Assembly: GCA_025331445.1 (NCBI GenBank)
Contig: JAIWNE010000038.1
Span: 186,001-250,000, forward strand
Length of the DNA stretch: 64,000 bases
Reading direction: 5' to 3'
Origin: Blakeslea trispora
Lineage: Eukaryota > Mucoromycota > Mucoromycetes > Mucorales > Choanephoraceae
Of this stretch, positions 22,563 to 34,237 are shown one piece after another. How positions within the stretch are numbered: the stretch's first letter is position 1; the number at the start of each line of letters is the position of its first letter. The notes beneath the pieces were generated by a model, which saw nothing but the letters and a program-made list of their open reading frames with translations, was not told the origin of the DNA and ran no database searches. The translations under genes and the position numbers were made by a program.

Positions 22563-22688
22563 TAACTTGCCTGGCAACGGTGTACAAACCGTCAAGCTGC
22601 AAACAAGGCATGAGAGAAGAAAATTGTATTCATAACTTGCCTGGCAACGGTGTACAAACCGTCAAGCTGCAAACAAGGCATGAGAGAA
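22563..22688. repeat. direct duplication of a 56-bp unit with a hairpin, 70-bp period
   Basis: Copies at 22563..22618 and 22633..22688 are identical over 56 bp and separated by 14 bp. Each contains the perfect hairpin ACGGT-GTACAA-ACCGT. The repeat lies 160-290 bp beyond the stop codon of the LINE ORF2 (minus strand), so it is probably part of the LINE 3' untranslated region, where hairpins often serve as reverse-transcriptase recognition sites (inference). Confidence 0.75.
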
Positions 22689-22846
22689 AAACATAAGAGA
22701 GATAAAGATGAATATTTAGTGTTTTGCAATTTTTTTTCTACATGGCTCTTTTTTTTGTGTAGAATTATTTGTTTTATTAAATAAATAATTGATTATAAGT
22801 CACACGTCAAAAAAAGAGAGGTGTGCTTTGAATGGGTGAGATATGA

Positions 22847-25800
22847 TCATTTTAATTTGTTTATCTTGGAAATAACAAGAGCGAGTGAAAAAGGGATGTC
22901 TTGACGAATGAAAGCCCAATGAGCGCACCAAATAGCTCTTACTGTTGCAGCGCATAGACTTAAAAACTGAGTAGCGGGAACAAATGGTGGAACGGTAAAA
23001 GACCAAAGAGCAGAGACAATATGATGGGGCTGGAAAGCCATGTACGGGAATTGAGTTTGTAGTACAAGAGACCAAATAGCCCATTTTACTGGACATTCGA
23101 CCAGCAAATGTTTTCGGTTCTCGATAGAAGCATCGCAAAAGGAGCAGGAAGGAGAAACCTCAGCCAAAAATAAGGAGATAGACTCATGGCAATGGATTTT
23201 GTTATTGAGGATTCGATACCACATAGACCGACATTCAGGAGCTAAGGGTAAGGACCAAAATAGATGCCAGGTACTGGAGGGGATGTCAGATGGTACAATT
23301 TGAAGGGAATTCTCTCGCAGAGCCTCACAAAAGGAACGATTGGAGAGGTCATCCCAAAAGGTTGACCTATATGTTAGCGCCGCTATTGGACGAACATCTA
23401 CATCAAGAGTCAACTCGGCAGGATTAAGAATCGCAGTAAGAAGGCGGGGATGTAGAGACAGGCTAGGAGAAAGTAGATCTTTCCTTAGCTGTTTACAGAG
23501 ACGAGGGTATAGTGGCTGGTCCGGTGGATGAAGGGGACGAAAGCAGCCACGGGATGCATCTATGGTAAAAAAATGCTTCAGTAGTAGTGGAGCAGGTCTG
23601 GATGCAACAATCCAATGACCTTCAGGAATTTCAACAAAGCAGTCTGCGAGTGGAATCTCCAGCAATGTAGTGAGGTTGCAATCATCAGGTATTGTACGAG
23701 ACACGCTTGCCAAGTATTTTTGCAAAAAGAAAAACAAGGCATGAACGAAGTGACCATGATCCAAACCGCAAGATTTACGGAGTCGAGGAAAGAAAAAGGA
23801 CAAGACAGGATAAGAGGTGTGTAGAAAGAAGCGCTGAATGTGATCAATTAAATAGCAATGAACGACGGAATCAAACGATGGCCGAAAGAGTTCTTTAATC
23901 CAACGTACATAGAGACCTGCTTGCTGAGCCAAAGGGTCCAGAAGACCTACACCCCCATCGTCTAAACGCTGGCATAGAAGATCATATCGAAAGATCGGTT
24001 TAACACCATGGTTTACGAATCGACTGATAATGCTTCGAATCCTCTTAAAGAATGACTGCGGGAATGAGGTCACTCGAAGAACGTGCCACAATGCGGATAG
24101 AAAGACAGAATTGACAACCGTTGCGCGGCCACGTATCGAGAGATTCCTGTATCTGAATTGGTCACACTTAGCCTGTAGTGACTTTAAGAGCTGAAGCTCT
24201 ACCAGTTTTCGCTGTGGCAAGGAGCTAATGAGAGGAAAACCAAGGTAGCGCAATGCTATAGTGGAGGTTCTGTCATGCCAGCTGTGAATATTAGAGGAGC
24301 GTAAAAGAGACTGCCAATAAGATGATGGACGACCACTCAGAGATACCGCTTCAGTCTTATGCATGTTGACTTTGGCATTAGACAGTTGACCATACCGAGC
24401 AAGATGTTGCTGGAGCAAATGGAAATCGTTATTGTCAGAAAGAAAGACACAAACATCATCTGCGTAAGCTAGAATTTTCAAAGGCTCGAGAGAGGAAGAC
24501 GAGGAGGAAGAGGAAGTCTGATCAAATACAAAGCCTCGAAAGGATGGATCTTGAAGAACGTGTCGGAGGAAGGGCTCAAGAGCAAAGTTGAAAAGAAGAG
24601 GAGATAGTGGATCACCCTGTCGAAGGCCCCGATGCTGAGTGACTTCGTTGGAGAAATAACCATTGACGTTCACACGGACTCTGTTACCAAAGAAAAGGTT
24701 CATGAGACAGTCAACTAAAGGCCCTGGAAAGTTGAAACGAAGAAGGGTTCGACGAAGGTACAAAGGATGTACGCGATCGTATGCCTTTTCTTGGTCTAAA
24801 AGTAGGGCAATATCATCACGCTGAGTACGACGGGCATGTTCCATAACCATATTAACTAACAGACCGGTAGTTGCAATAAACCGGCCAGGCATAAAGCCAG
24901 TTTGTAAAGGAGTGATCAGAGCAGGGGCTGCGTCTTTCATTCTAGCATTTAAAATACGAGTAAAGATCTTTCCATCACAATTGATGAGAGATATCGGCCG
25001 CCAGTTCTGAAGCAAAGTCAGGTCTCCTTTCTTAGGTAGAAGGCGTACTCGAATGTCTCGCCAAGAGGCAGGAAACAAGCCACGCCATAGAGCATCGTTG
25101 TAGACTTGAACAACCAAATGCTGAAGGGGAGGAAAGCGATACAAGTGGTAAAGAAAGGCATATCCAAAGCCATCTGAACCAGGGCTGCTTTGTTTGGTAA
25201 TAACCTTCGCAGTAACAGCAATAATATCGTCAATAGTTATAGGGCTAGCAAAGATTCATGGTCCTCATCTCTGACACTAGGCAGTGATGCGATGTCACGA
25301 AGATAATCATCAAGGCCATTTGCATCAACCGGATCGTCTGTGTATAGCTGTTGGTAGAACTGATGGGTAGAGTGTAGCATCGTCTCCTTATCTGCACAAG
25401 GTTCATCTGTCGTATTATTGCGAAATGCTGAAATTCGTTCAGTTGCCTGTCTCTGTTGCACCATGGATTTTAGATATCGAACAGATGTTTCACCTTTTTC
25501 ACGCCAACGCTGCCCAGCTTTTAAGGCCAAGCTCTCCGTTACCTCCTGCTGTAGAAGAGCAATCTCCTGCTCCAAAGGACGCAATACAATGAGTCGATCC
25601 TCCGCCGAAGGACGTGTCCTAAGAAACTGATTTCGTCGCGATTGAAGATCACGCAAACGAGCTCGTCTACAATTCGCTCGATTGACACCAAAGCTCTTGG
25701 TAACTCGCTTAAGTGCTCTCTTAAGAAAGTCCCATTTGTCTTGGGGAGTATCACATTTAATTGTAGCATCATCCAGGATAGAAGGGATGACATCTATCAA

Positions 25801-26775
25801 TCGACGTTGGTAGTCCGGAATCCGAAGGAGCTTGGGATTGGCCCGCCACAATCCAGGCCCTGTAGGTGCTGTGGCCATAGCCAGCTGAACTGATAACAGC
25901 GAATGATCTGACCAACGAGGGTTAATGAGCTGTAAGCTGGCATCAATTAATACATTTTGAAGAGTACGGCTGACAAAAATATAATCAATAGTAGAGGTGA
26001 TGGTATCATTCCTCCGAAAAGTGGGGAGATTGTAGAGGTCGAAAGTCTGCAAAGCATTAAAGCAATGCATATCTAAAAATGATACCCATTCAAGAGAAGT
26101 AGCAGTGCCTATGTTAGGCCTGAGGTAAGAATAGTTGAAATCTCCCATGACCAGTAGACGATCAAAATCCAATGCCAGATGAGAGGATTGAAGAGTCTCT
26201 GATAATGTAGAGAAAAAGGTACGGCGTTCGATTGCTGAGTTAGCAGGTGCATAAATCACTAGGACATAAAAAGGCAAGAAAAGGTGATGATGGGATGAAA
26301 TCTTCGAAAGGATCACCCGATCCAAGTTGGGTAGCAAGTCTTCGGACAAGTGTAGCATGGAAGAGAAAGAGACTAGTCCACACTTATGGGTCCAAAGAGC
26401 CTGATGAGCTTGAAATTGAGTATTAATAAAATGTTGGTTCATAGAGGAGACATGGGTTTCTTGGAGAGCCATGAGGTCAAAATTAAGGGAACGGAGATAA
26501 CGAATGAATTGGGCTTGCGTTTGAGTGTTTCGAGACTTCACTAGGCTGTTGCAATTCAGCGAAGCGAAGTTGAGTAATAGAGATGATCTATCACTCATTA
26601 TGACTACTGGATGGGGGGAGTCTCTACTATGAGAATCTGTCATAGGTAGAGAAGAAGGGGGTAACTGGGAATCTAGGTTAGATGAAGCACATTTATCTAG
26701 GTTTGTGGCATCATCTAGGTTCATTGCAACATCTGTGTCCCAGTTCAAAGAGTTACTCAACTCTTGTGTGGACAC
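22847..26775 (-). pseudogene. LINE ORF2: endonuclease-reverse transcriptase, one frame break
   Basis: The endonuclease part (26775..25237) shows exonuclease-endonuclease-phosphatase blocks: NFASLNCNSLVKSR, LMALQETHV, VMGDFNYSY, TSTIDYIFVS and the terminal WSDHSLLSVQL. The frame then stops at 25237, but the next frame is open from about 25250 and carries on directly (SPGSDGFGYAF), so a single-base shift at about 25240-25255 splits one protein. The reverse transcriptase follows: LPKKGDLTLLQNWRPISLIN, LLLDQEKAYDRV, HRGLRQGDPLSPLLFN, and the catalytic YADD box in ILAYADDVCVF. The C-terminus carries C-x2-C-x8-H-x4-C (CSFC...H...C), the zf-RVT knuckle. No RNase H was seen. The first codon is uncertain because the open frame starts with GTG; it overlaps the end of ORF1 by about 19 bp. 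Confidence 0.92.
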
Positions 26776-27908
26776 AAATTCAGGTGTAGGTGTAGGAGAA
26801 GGCGAGGAATCTTTGATAGTAACAGGACGGTCAGGAAGAGGGGCAGAAAGGGCAGAAGATTGACTGAAACTGAGGGCTGGAGAGAGATATCAGATTGGGA
26901 AACTAACTTTGACTCAACAGGAGCTGTATGCTTAGATGGGCGTCCATTTCGAAGACGCTTAGTACCAGGCAACGAACTATCTTTCAGAACAAAATTGAAA
27001 GCATTGGATACAGGAGCCTTAGCTTTGGGTTTCTTCTGAGGTGCTTCTTTAGGACAACTGGCTGCCATATGTCCAACGCCCCCACCAACAAAGTCTCTTA
27101 TCACAGTCAGCCACTGTATGGCCTTCAGCATGGCAATATTTACAGTAACGAGGCATTTGCTTCCATACTGCATAGAAGCTTAAATCCCCAGACTCCGCCC
27201 AAGGGATAACGTGAGTCAAAGGTGAAAAAATTGATTCTGTAGAATTCTTAACGTTAAGGACAGCAAGACCACTACACATGTAAGTCTTAGTTTCAGGTTC
27301 TAAGAGAATACCAACATCCAAGATATCTCCAAAAGGAGACAAACTCTTTCTCAATCCATCCAACAATTTTTTCTCATTGAGGAAAGGTAAATTCGAGAGA
27401 CGAACACTAATAACTTCCATTTCAGGGCAATTGCTCTGCAAGGAAGAACCACACTACCATCGCCAAACTTGAGACCCTTTTGAAGAAAAGATTCAACAGT
27501 CTCACTATCCATCTCATCGAAACTTATTTCGGCAAAACATAAGTTACCAATCTGCTGAGGCAACACACCCAGACGAGTAGGGTATTGCGATGCTACGAGT
27601 CGAAAGAAGTCTGTACGGGTCTCTTTTCTCCCCGTCATTTCAATGAAGACGCTGTTAGAACCATGTCCAGGACGCCAAATACTAGACTTGACTGTATCAG
27701 GAGTAGATGACGTCTCGCGATCATCAGAGGAAGGTGAAATGAGTGAATGTCGAACTAGTGGAGCTTGCTTGGCCGCAACCTGAGACCAGGCACGAGGTGA
27801 AGAGGGTTTGGTAGCTGGTTGCCTGTGGTTTGAGTGTATGGTGGAAGCATCGGGTGTATGATCTAAGCCACCCAATGGCCCAAAATTATCTTTATGTGAA
27901 AGAACCAT
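26757..27908 (-). pseudogene. LINE ORF1: RNA-binding protein with CCHC knuckles, two frame breaks
   Basis: Starts at a true ATG (27908). The protein is spread over three frames: 27908..about 27435, about 27435..27080, and about 27080..26757. The first break is near 27430-27440, the second in a G-run near 27080-27090 that splits the second zinc knuckle. The first knuckle is intact (CKYCHAEGHTVADC, C-x2-C-x4-H-x4-C) and the second is recognisable as GGVGHMAASC after the break. Upstream there is a Ser/Pro-rich N-terminus and an RRM-like fold region. It acts, in intact elements, as the nucleic-acid chaperone of the LINE particle. A Lys/Pro-rich tail ends the frame. Confidence 0.85.
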
Positions 27909-27971
27909 GTTAGTTTCCTTTTTTAAAATTTATTTCGAATTCATGCACAAAAATGTTCGAATATAATTTTT

Positions 27972-27993
27972 CAAATGTCTACGTAGGCATTTG
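27972..27993. repeat. palindrome in the LINE 5' leader
   Basis: CAAATG-t-CTACGTAG-g-CATTTG is a near-perfect 22-bp palindrome lying between the 5' monomer array and the ORF1 start. It could be a factor-binding site or a hairpin; no function can be assigned. Confidence 0.55.
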
Positions 27994-28096
27994 ACAAAAC
28001 CTTGTTGCAAAACCTAGGTGCGTGGAACTTTAATATAAAAAAAGTCATTCTTGCGGGGAATGAAAATACCAGGAATTTCTTATTTACAAGTGTACT

Positions 28097-28463
28097 CTGG
28101 CTGTTTCAGTTTGTTGTTGTTCATTAAGCTGATTCAGCCAGGTACTCGCATAATCGAGTGCACGCACCTAAGTTGAAGGTGTTCTGGCTGTTTCAGTTTG
28201 TTATTATTTCTTAAGCTGATTCAGTCAGGTACTCGCAGAATCGTGTGCGTGCGCCTAAGTTGGGGGTATCCTGGCTGTTTCAGTTTGTTGTTGTTCATTA
28301 AGCTGATTCAGCCAGGTACTCGCATAATCGAGTGCACGCACCTAAGTTGAAGGTGTTCTGGCTGTTTCAGTTTGTTATTATTTCTTAAGCTGATTCAGTC
28401 AGGTACTCGCAGAATCGTGTGCGTGCGCCTAAGTTGGGGGTATCCTGGCTGTTTCAGTTTATT
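28097..28463. repeat. 87-bp tandem array, 4 full units plus a partial, upstream of LINE ORF1
   Basis: The marker CTGGCTGTTTCAG begins at 28097, 28184, 28271, 28358 and 28445, exactly 87 bp apart. Units alternate between two variants (A: ...TTGAAGGTGTT; B: ...TTGGGGGTATC) in the order A-B-A-B, so there is a 174-bp higher-order period. It lies immediately 5' of the LINE on the element's own strand, the position of promoter monomers in mouse L1-type elements. Confidence 0.9.
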
Positions 28464-28858
28464 GCGTTAACTACAGTTCTGTGCCTGTCTAGCCCTCGTT
28501 CTTATTTTAATGTCTCTTCTCAACACATGCTCCCTCCGTTTTGTTTCAAGGACTCTCATCGCACAAAGTACGAGGATACCTTCCACATCCTAGTTGACAA
28601 CCCATTGTTCACCTCATCTCTCCAGCACTAGCCGACCCAGCTAGTGCCTCGGCCTATATTGACAAGTTCAATGATCCACTCTGTGACTCCATATACACCT
28701 CGTTAGATCAGTCTGTGAGTAGAGTACTGCTAGAACGCCAGGATTTTATTATAGATTTTATGAAAGATTTTTGGACCGATGAAATGAACAAGGCCTTTGA
28801 TCTAAAGGAACAATACTACCAGAAAGGGCGTAAAGCCAATGGTCTCAACTGTCTCTGA
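28464..28858 (+). pseudogene. broken fragment of an unrecognised protein gene
   Basis: One frame to 28631 encodes SSPRSYFNVSSQHMLPPFCF and FKDSHRTKYEDTFHILVDNP. A second frame, overlapping near 28600-28640, continues as LADPASASAYIDKFNDPLC, SIYTSLDQSVSRVLLERQDF and FMKDFWTDEMNKAFDLKEQ, to a TGA at 28856. The sequence has a protein-like composition (no low complexity), and the switch is explained by one frame shift near 28625. I do not recognise the family. It abuts the LINE 5' array, so it may be captured or pre-insertion host sequence. Confidence 0.5.
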
Positions 28859-30401
28859 TTTTGGCTATCGCACTAGTAGACTAGAGGCCAATTGCGTAGA
28901 GCAACCCATCAACGCAAGTGGACATTACAGCGACAGCCTCTCCCAAGGGTCGTATACATAGCTTATATTCCTTTTAGTCTCATCATCAGATTAACACTCA
29001 TTTCATCCCCTCTAGCTACACCCACTGCTTTAATGTCTTTTCAATCCTTTTGGCTCATAGTTTAATCTGTTGAGAAAGGAGAAGACACTCATTTTATCTT
29101 GTTTGCTTTTGTTTGATGCAGCTCGCTTGGAAACATAGGTCGTTTCTTTGAAGACTGGAAGGTAATCGTTCAATGAGGAAATATGTTTACGTTACAACTC
29201 AAAGTTCTAAAAAAATTATTGATTGTGTTGCTTACTTTACTATTAAATGCAATTAAAAGAATTTTCTACTCTATTGTATCTTTTATTATTTTGTTCTTCC
29301 GTTTCCTCCGTCTCTTCTTTATAAAGAGTTAAATCATGACCCAAATAGCTCTTACTTTGATGGCAAGAGTGTCACCCTAACAATCCATCAGAGTCTTTAA
29401 TAATGAAAGTATAGATTGTTTCTCTGGTACAAAAACAGGTTCGATGCCTGTCCTATACCTGCTCTGTATCTTGATTCTTTGTTTGACGATGTATGAAGGG
29501 TATAACGCTACTCACAACAAACAAACAAAAAGAGTTCCTCATCTTTAGCACACAAGAGAAAAGATGAGCACTAATTGATAAGCGTCGACTAATCCGTAGT
29601 AAGCCCCTTCCTCTACATGCTGAATATATAGCTATATGATGTATGAGCAAATATACTTTTATTTCAATAATTGATCCAAGATAGCTCGCCAGCTTGAGTC
29701 TCTAATATATCAATAGATTCTGAAAGACTTGAGGTCATGTCCCTTTTTTTTTTTATATATACTTTGTTTTGAAATTTCAAATTTGGAGTATTGCCTTCAT
29801 AAACTCACCTATACTTGCATCTGATTTGAGGCAATAAAAATCGATTTTCATCATAGTAGACCAAGTCTTTAGAAACTGTGGTCATTTGGTGAATACAGGG
29901 TACAATCATCTCTTATTTAAAAGAGTATCCACAAACACAAATGAAAAAAAAAGAGATCCATCTATCTTTTTTTTTTTTGCCTTTTGTAGAATATGACAAA
30001 TGTACCCAGAGAACAGAGCGTACATGATCTTTCTCCCCTTTACTACGTGTAACATGAACTGTAGGAGGACAAGGAAAACTGTCCGTGTTACTTTGTTTCG
30101 GATGAATCAGGTTTTAGAAACAATGTTGTTACTGAACCTTATTAAGGGCAGTTAGTGTTCAGACTACACATGGTGAAGGGTCTTACTTGAATGGCGTTTC
30201 TCAAGTAATTTGATGAAACTCATGTTGTTTAAACTAGATTATCTCGAAAGGTTTCTTGAGCTTGAATGAAATCCTAAGCTTAAAAACTCCAACAAGTTCA
30301 AAGAAAGATAGCTGATTAAAAAAAAAAAAAGTAGTTTATTTTGTACATGCAATACGATATATTAATAACAAAAAAAAGAGGATATTACTATAGATAATAT
30401 T
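28859..30401. other. spacer, no gene recognised
   Basis: About 1.5 kb of AT-rich sequence between the LINE region and the 3' end of the Ca2+-ATPase gene. It contains poly-A/T runs (about 29940-29980, 30318-30331). A T-arm-like CAGGTTCGATGCCTG at about 29438 is not part of a foldable tRNA. Confidence 0.45.
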
Positions 30402-33400
30402 TTACAAGTTTTGATGTGTCTGTTGAATAATAGATGAGCTTAGGGAGCCAGAAGAAAGTATGGTATCTTGATTTTGGTCTTCAAAACTCTCTCGTGAACC
30501 GGACATCACTTGGTTATGATCGGAACGTCCAAAATTAAAGCTGGGTGCCTTATCAGGTGGTGAATAAGCAGGTGCAGCCACATCTTCAATCTGTTGTTCA
30601 GAACCATTGTATTCCTTTTCTCGGTTCTTGTGAGAGTACGATCGATTGGCATTCCATTCAATACGTTCATTACCAGCCACATAAACATCAGGCGAGGCTT
30701 GTTGATGATGACCTCCGAGATACCTATGACGAGCCTTGGGACTGAACAAGAAGACAAAGCCAAAGAATTCATCAGGAATCAAACGAATCACAACACCAAT
30801 CGGAAGTGACAAGAGACCGATCAAGATCGAGATGGCCCAGCCAATACCATCAATACGTACCACCTGGAAGGCAGCACCACCAAAGTTGACAATGATACAC
30901 TGAAGAGCAATACAAAAGAAAAAGATAAACATAAAGAACTTGTTGGACAAGATGTTGTGAAAGATATTTAGCCTGGAATCAATACGACGACAATTGATCT
31001 CATTAAAGATTTGACAAAACACAAAGGTATTAAAGACAATGGTCTGCAAGATAGGATCATCAGGTCGATAATGAAGCACATCGCTGTAGAGCAAGACAAC
31101 AGTCACCACGATCTGGAAGATGGCTTGTCCGATAATCATCTTCCACATCTTGAAGGTAATCAAAGGTGCAGAACGAGGCTCAGGTGCACGTTCAAGTAAT
31201 TCTTCTGTAGGAGGGTCGGTAGCCAAGGCAAGGGCAGCCAATGTGTCCATGATCAAATTGACCCAGAGCAACTGAACGGCCGTCAAGACAGATTTTTGAT
31301 CATGACTGGCTACGGCAGAGACAAAGGTCAGGATGACAGCCGTGATATTGACAGTAATCTGGAACTCGAGGAACTTCTTGACAGAGTCATTGACACATCG
31401 ACCCCACATGATGGCCTTGACGATACTTGAGAAGTTATCGTCCATCAAGATGATACTGGAGGCTTCCTTGGCCACTTCTGTACCAGCAATACCCATAGAG
31501 AAACCCACATCAGCCAGTTTGAGAGCAGGACCATCATTCGTACCATCACCCGTCACAGCCACGATATCACCCAGTTCTCTTAGCCGTCCGACCAAGATCT
31601 GTTTATCCTCAGGACTCGAACGAGCCAACACTTGAAGACGAGGCAAGATGGCATCCATCTCACTAGGAGGGAGGTTACGAAAGACAGGACCTTCCATCAC
31701 AATACCGCCTGGTGTATAGATACCACATTGTTTGGCGATCGACTTGGCCGTGACCACATTATCACCAGTGACCATCCGGACAAACACACCGGCTCTTTGA
31801 CAGGCCTTGACAGCTTCCTTCACACCGGGACGAAGAGGATCTTCAATACCGACAATGCCCATCAGAGTCAGGCCTTGGTGAGCAATGATGTCCTCATAGG
31901 GCACTTCTGTTTCCGTACCCATCGTGGTCGCATGTCCCCCAGCAGGTGGCCATGATTCAAAGTCTCGATAGGCAAGACCCAACGTACGAAGACTACGGGT
32001 GGCATAGCTCTGAATGATACGCTCCATACGATGACGATCTTCCGCTGTGAGGGGACGTGTCTTGATGTCGTAGTCATGTTGGGTGGATTTGTATTTGGAG
32101 GCATTCAGCGTCAAGATCTGATGACAGTGGTCAACCAGGATTTCAGAAGCACCCTTGACATGCACACGATAGATGTATTCGCCTTGTTTGACAGGATGAG
32201 CCATACGGATCACTGTGGCCATCGCTTTACGTTCAGAACTGAAAGGAAAGACTTGTTCTACTGGCCAATGGGCACGAAGGGCTTCAAAGTCTTGAACGCC
32301 TAGATTTCTAGAGAACTGCAAGAGAGCTGTCTCGGTCTTGTTGCCCACGAATTGTTTATGGCCGTCTTGATCAGTGGATTCAAAGGCAGTTGAGTTGACA
32401 CAGATACCTTGATTGACCAAGTTCAAGATGGGTGAAGGTACCTTTTGAGAGATCTGGTTGATATCGTTCAGGTCCACACGGTTACTAGGGGATCTTGAAG
32501 GAAACGGAAAGAAGAGCCAAAGGAGCCAGCTACCACGGTCATCTTGTTTTGAGTGAGAGTGCCTGTCTTATCGGAACAGACAGTGGTAGCATTACCCATG
32601 GTTTCACAAGCAGCCAAGACACGAACAAGATTGTTATCTTTCAACATACGTTGTGTTGCATAAGCAAGAGCTATAAAATGGAAAAATGAATATCATATCA
32701 AAAGTAAGGATAACCATGTATCTTTACCTAATGTAACAGCCAACGGTAGACCTTCAGGCACAGCAACAACCACAATTGTGACCACGACAATCAAGATACC
32801 CATCACACTTTGAACAATTTCAGTAGCCACAGTAGGCACACCATCGTATTTCCAATTGACAAAGTATCGAATCAACAGAACCACAAGCATCAAGAGACCT
32901 GCAGCAGAACCCAATTTAGCAATCATGCCAGCCAAACCATTCAGTTTCTCTTGTAATGGTGTCGTCTCGTTTTCGGTACGCAAGGCCATCATGGTACGAC
33001 CATAGTATGAGTTGATACCAACACCTGTCACGAGATAAGTACAGACACCTTCAAGCACTTTAGAGCCAGAGATGATGAAGGGATCAGGCAATGATTTACG
33101 ATGATCTTGCGTCTTTTTGATTGTCTGGATAGAGGAACCCGAGTCTTGAGTGGCTGGGACAGTCAGGAATTCATTCTTTTTTTCATCATGCAAGAGTCGA
33201 TAACAAGCTTCAAAGGACTGCTTACGAACGGCATCTGATTCACCTGTAGCAGCTGATTCATCACATCGTACATTATGGCCTTCGATATAGATACCGTCTG
33301 CAGCGACAATGTCTCCCGGTTCAAGGTGAAGGACATCACCTACTTGAATTTCATAGACTGAGATTTGAACTGTTTGACCTTCACGTGTAGCCTATCATAA

Positions 33401-34237
33401 AAAGAGATGAATATGGTGATGTCATGTTGTGGATAATATAAGTGTTACCTTGACGATGCGATCATCTTTCTTTGCATTTAGTTTTCTAAACTGTTTTTCT
33501 TTTTGAAAATCATTGATACTGCCCACTAGCACTACAATCAGAATGGCCACAATGATAGCCACACCTTCGACCCATTTGACACCAGCAATTTTATTGCCTT
33601 GAGCATCATATTCCGGTACAGCAATATCTTCATAAATACCAACAGCCAATGAAACAACAGCAGCCACACTCAATAGAATCTATAAAAAAGCTCAATTAAA
33701 GACATATTTTATGACAAACAATGGGGTTGATCTTACCAAAGTTTTATCTTGAAAGGCAATCCACATTAATTCAAAAATGTTTTTTGATTTGACGGGAGGT
33801 AAGGTATTGGTTCCAAAGATAGAGACCCGCTGAGCATAAGGTGTAAATCGAGAATGAGTAGACATGAAGGTAGCAGACTTTTTTAGTTGAGGCTTAGGTT
33901 CTGGATGATGTTCTGGTGATGGATGGAGTGTGAGTTTGCTTGAGTCTAGTGTGATGTCGCTCAAGGTGATGTGTGTATTATGTGTGATGTTGGGTGTTAA
34001 GCCCTGATGGGTATCGGCATAGAGACCTTTGGAGACACCTTCAAGGCCACCATAGGTATGAAGTAAATCCAGGTTTTTTGGATCATGTAAGGCAGCTAAT
34101 TGGTTTGGTGTGAAGGCAAATGGATTGGCTGGATCTTGGTGTGGGGTTGTTAGGCTGTCTCTCATGTCCAGTTGAACTGAATCGGATGGTTGTAATGAAC
34201 TTGTTGAAAGTTCATCTTTTGTCTTTGATATGGACAT
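30402..34237 (-). CDS. PMC1: P-type Ca2+-ATPase, PMC1/PMCA type (apparent frame break)
   Basis: Coding order: 34237..33737, 33679..33449, 33391..32728, 32670..30402, about 1,221 residues if one base is restored. It pumps Ca2+ out of the cytosol, into the vacuole in yeasts. The N-terminal [31 protein letters not shown] region is typical of PMC1. Catalytic landmarks: [12 protein letters not shown] (actuator loop), [19 protein letters not shown] (TM4), [13 protein letters not shown] (phosphorylated Asp, about residue 499), [19 protein letters not shown] and [19 protein letters not shown] (hinge), then four to six C-terminal TM segments and a polar tail. Oddity: in the last exon the frame shifts at a run of four C (plus strand 32488..32491), just after [10 protein letters not shown]. 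Either one C is lost or a 32-nt intron (32485..32454, GTAACC...CAG) is spliced. Both sides match the family, so the locus is otherwise intact. Confidence 0.9.

Larger units (their letters stand above)
22560..28463 (-). mobile_element. non-LTR retrotransposon (LINE) with 5' monomer array
   Basis: About 5.9 kb read on the minus strand. In order: an 87-bp tandem 5' array (28463..28097), a short leader, ORF1 with CCHC zinc knuckles, and ORF2 with apurinic-type endonuclease, reverse transcriptase and a C-terminal zf-RVT. A 3' region follows, probably holding the hairpin duplication. There are no long terminal repeats and no integrase, so this is a LINE and not an LTR element. At least three single-base frame breaks make this copy non-autonomous as sequenced. 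Exact ends and target duplications were not resolved; a T-rich stretch near 22724 may be a remnant tail. Confidence 0.88.

Noticed and set aside
28097..28463. CRISPR-like array
   Set aside because: Units are contiguous 87-bp tandem repeats without unique spacers, in a eukaryotic LINE context.
29380..29460. tRNA-like T arm (GGTTCGATGCC) around 29438
   Set aside because: No acceptor, D or anticodon stem could be paired upstream within tRNA length.
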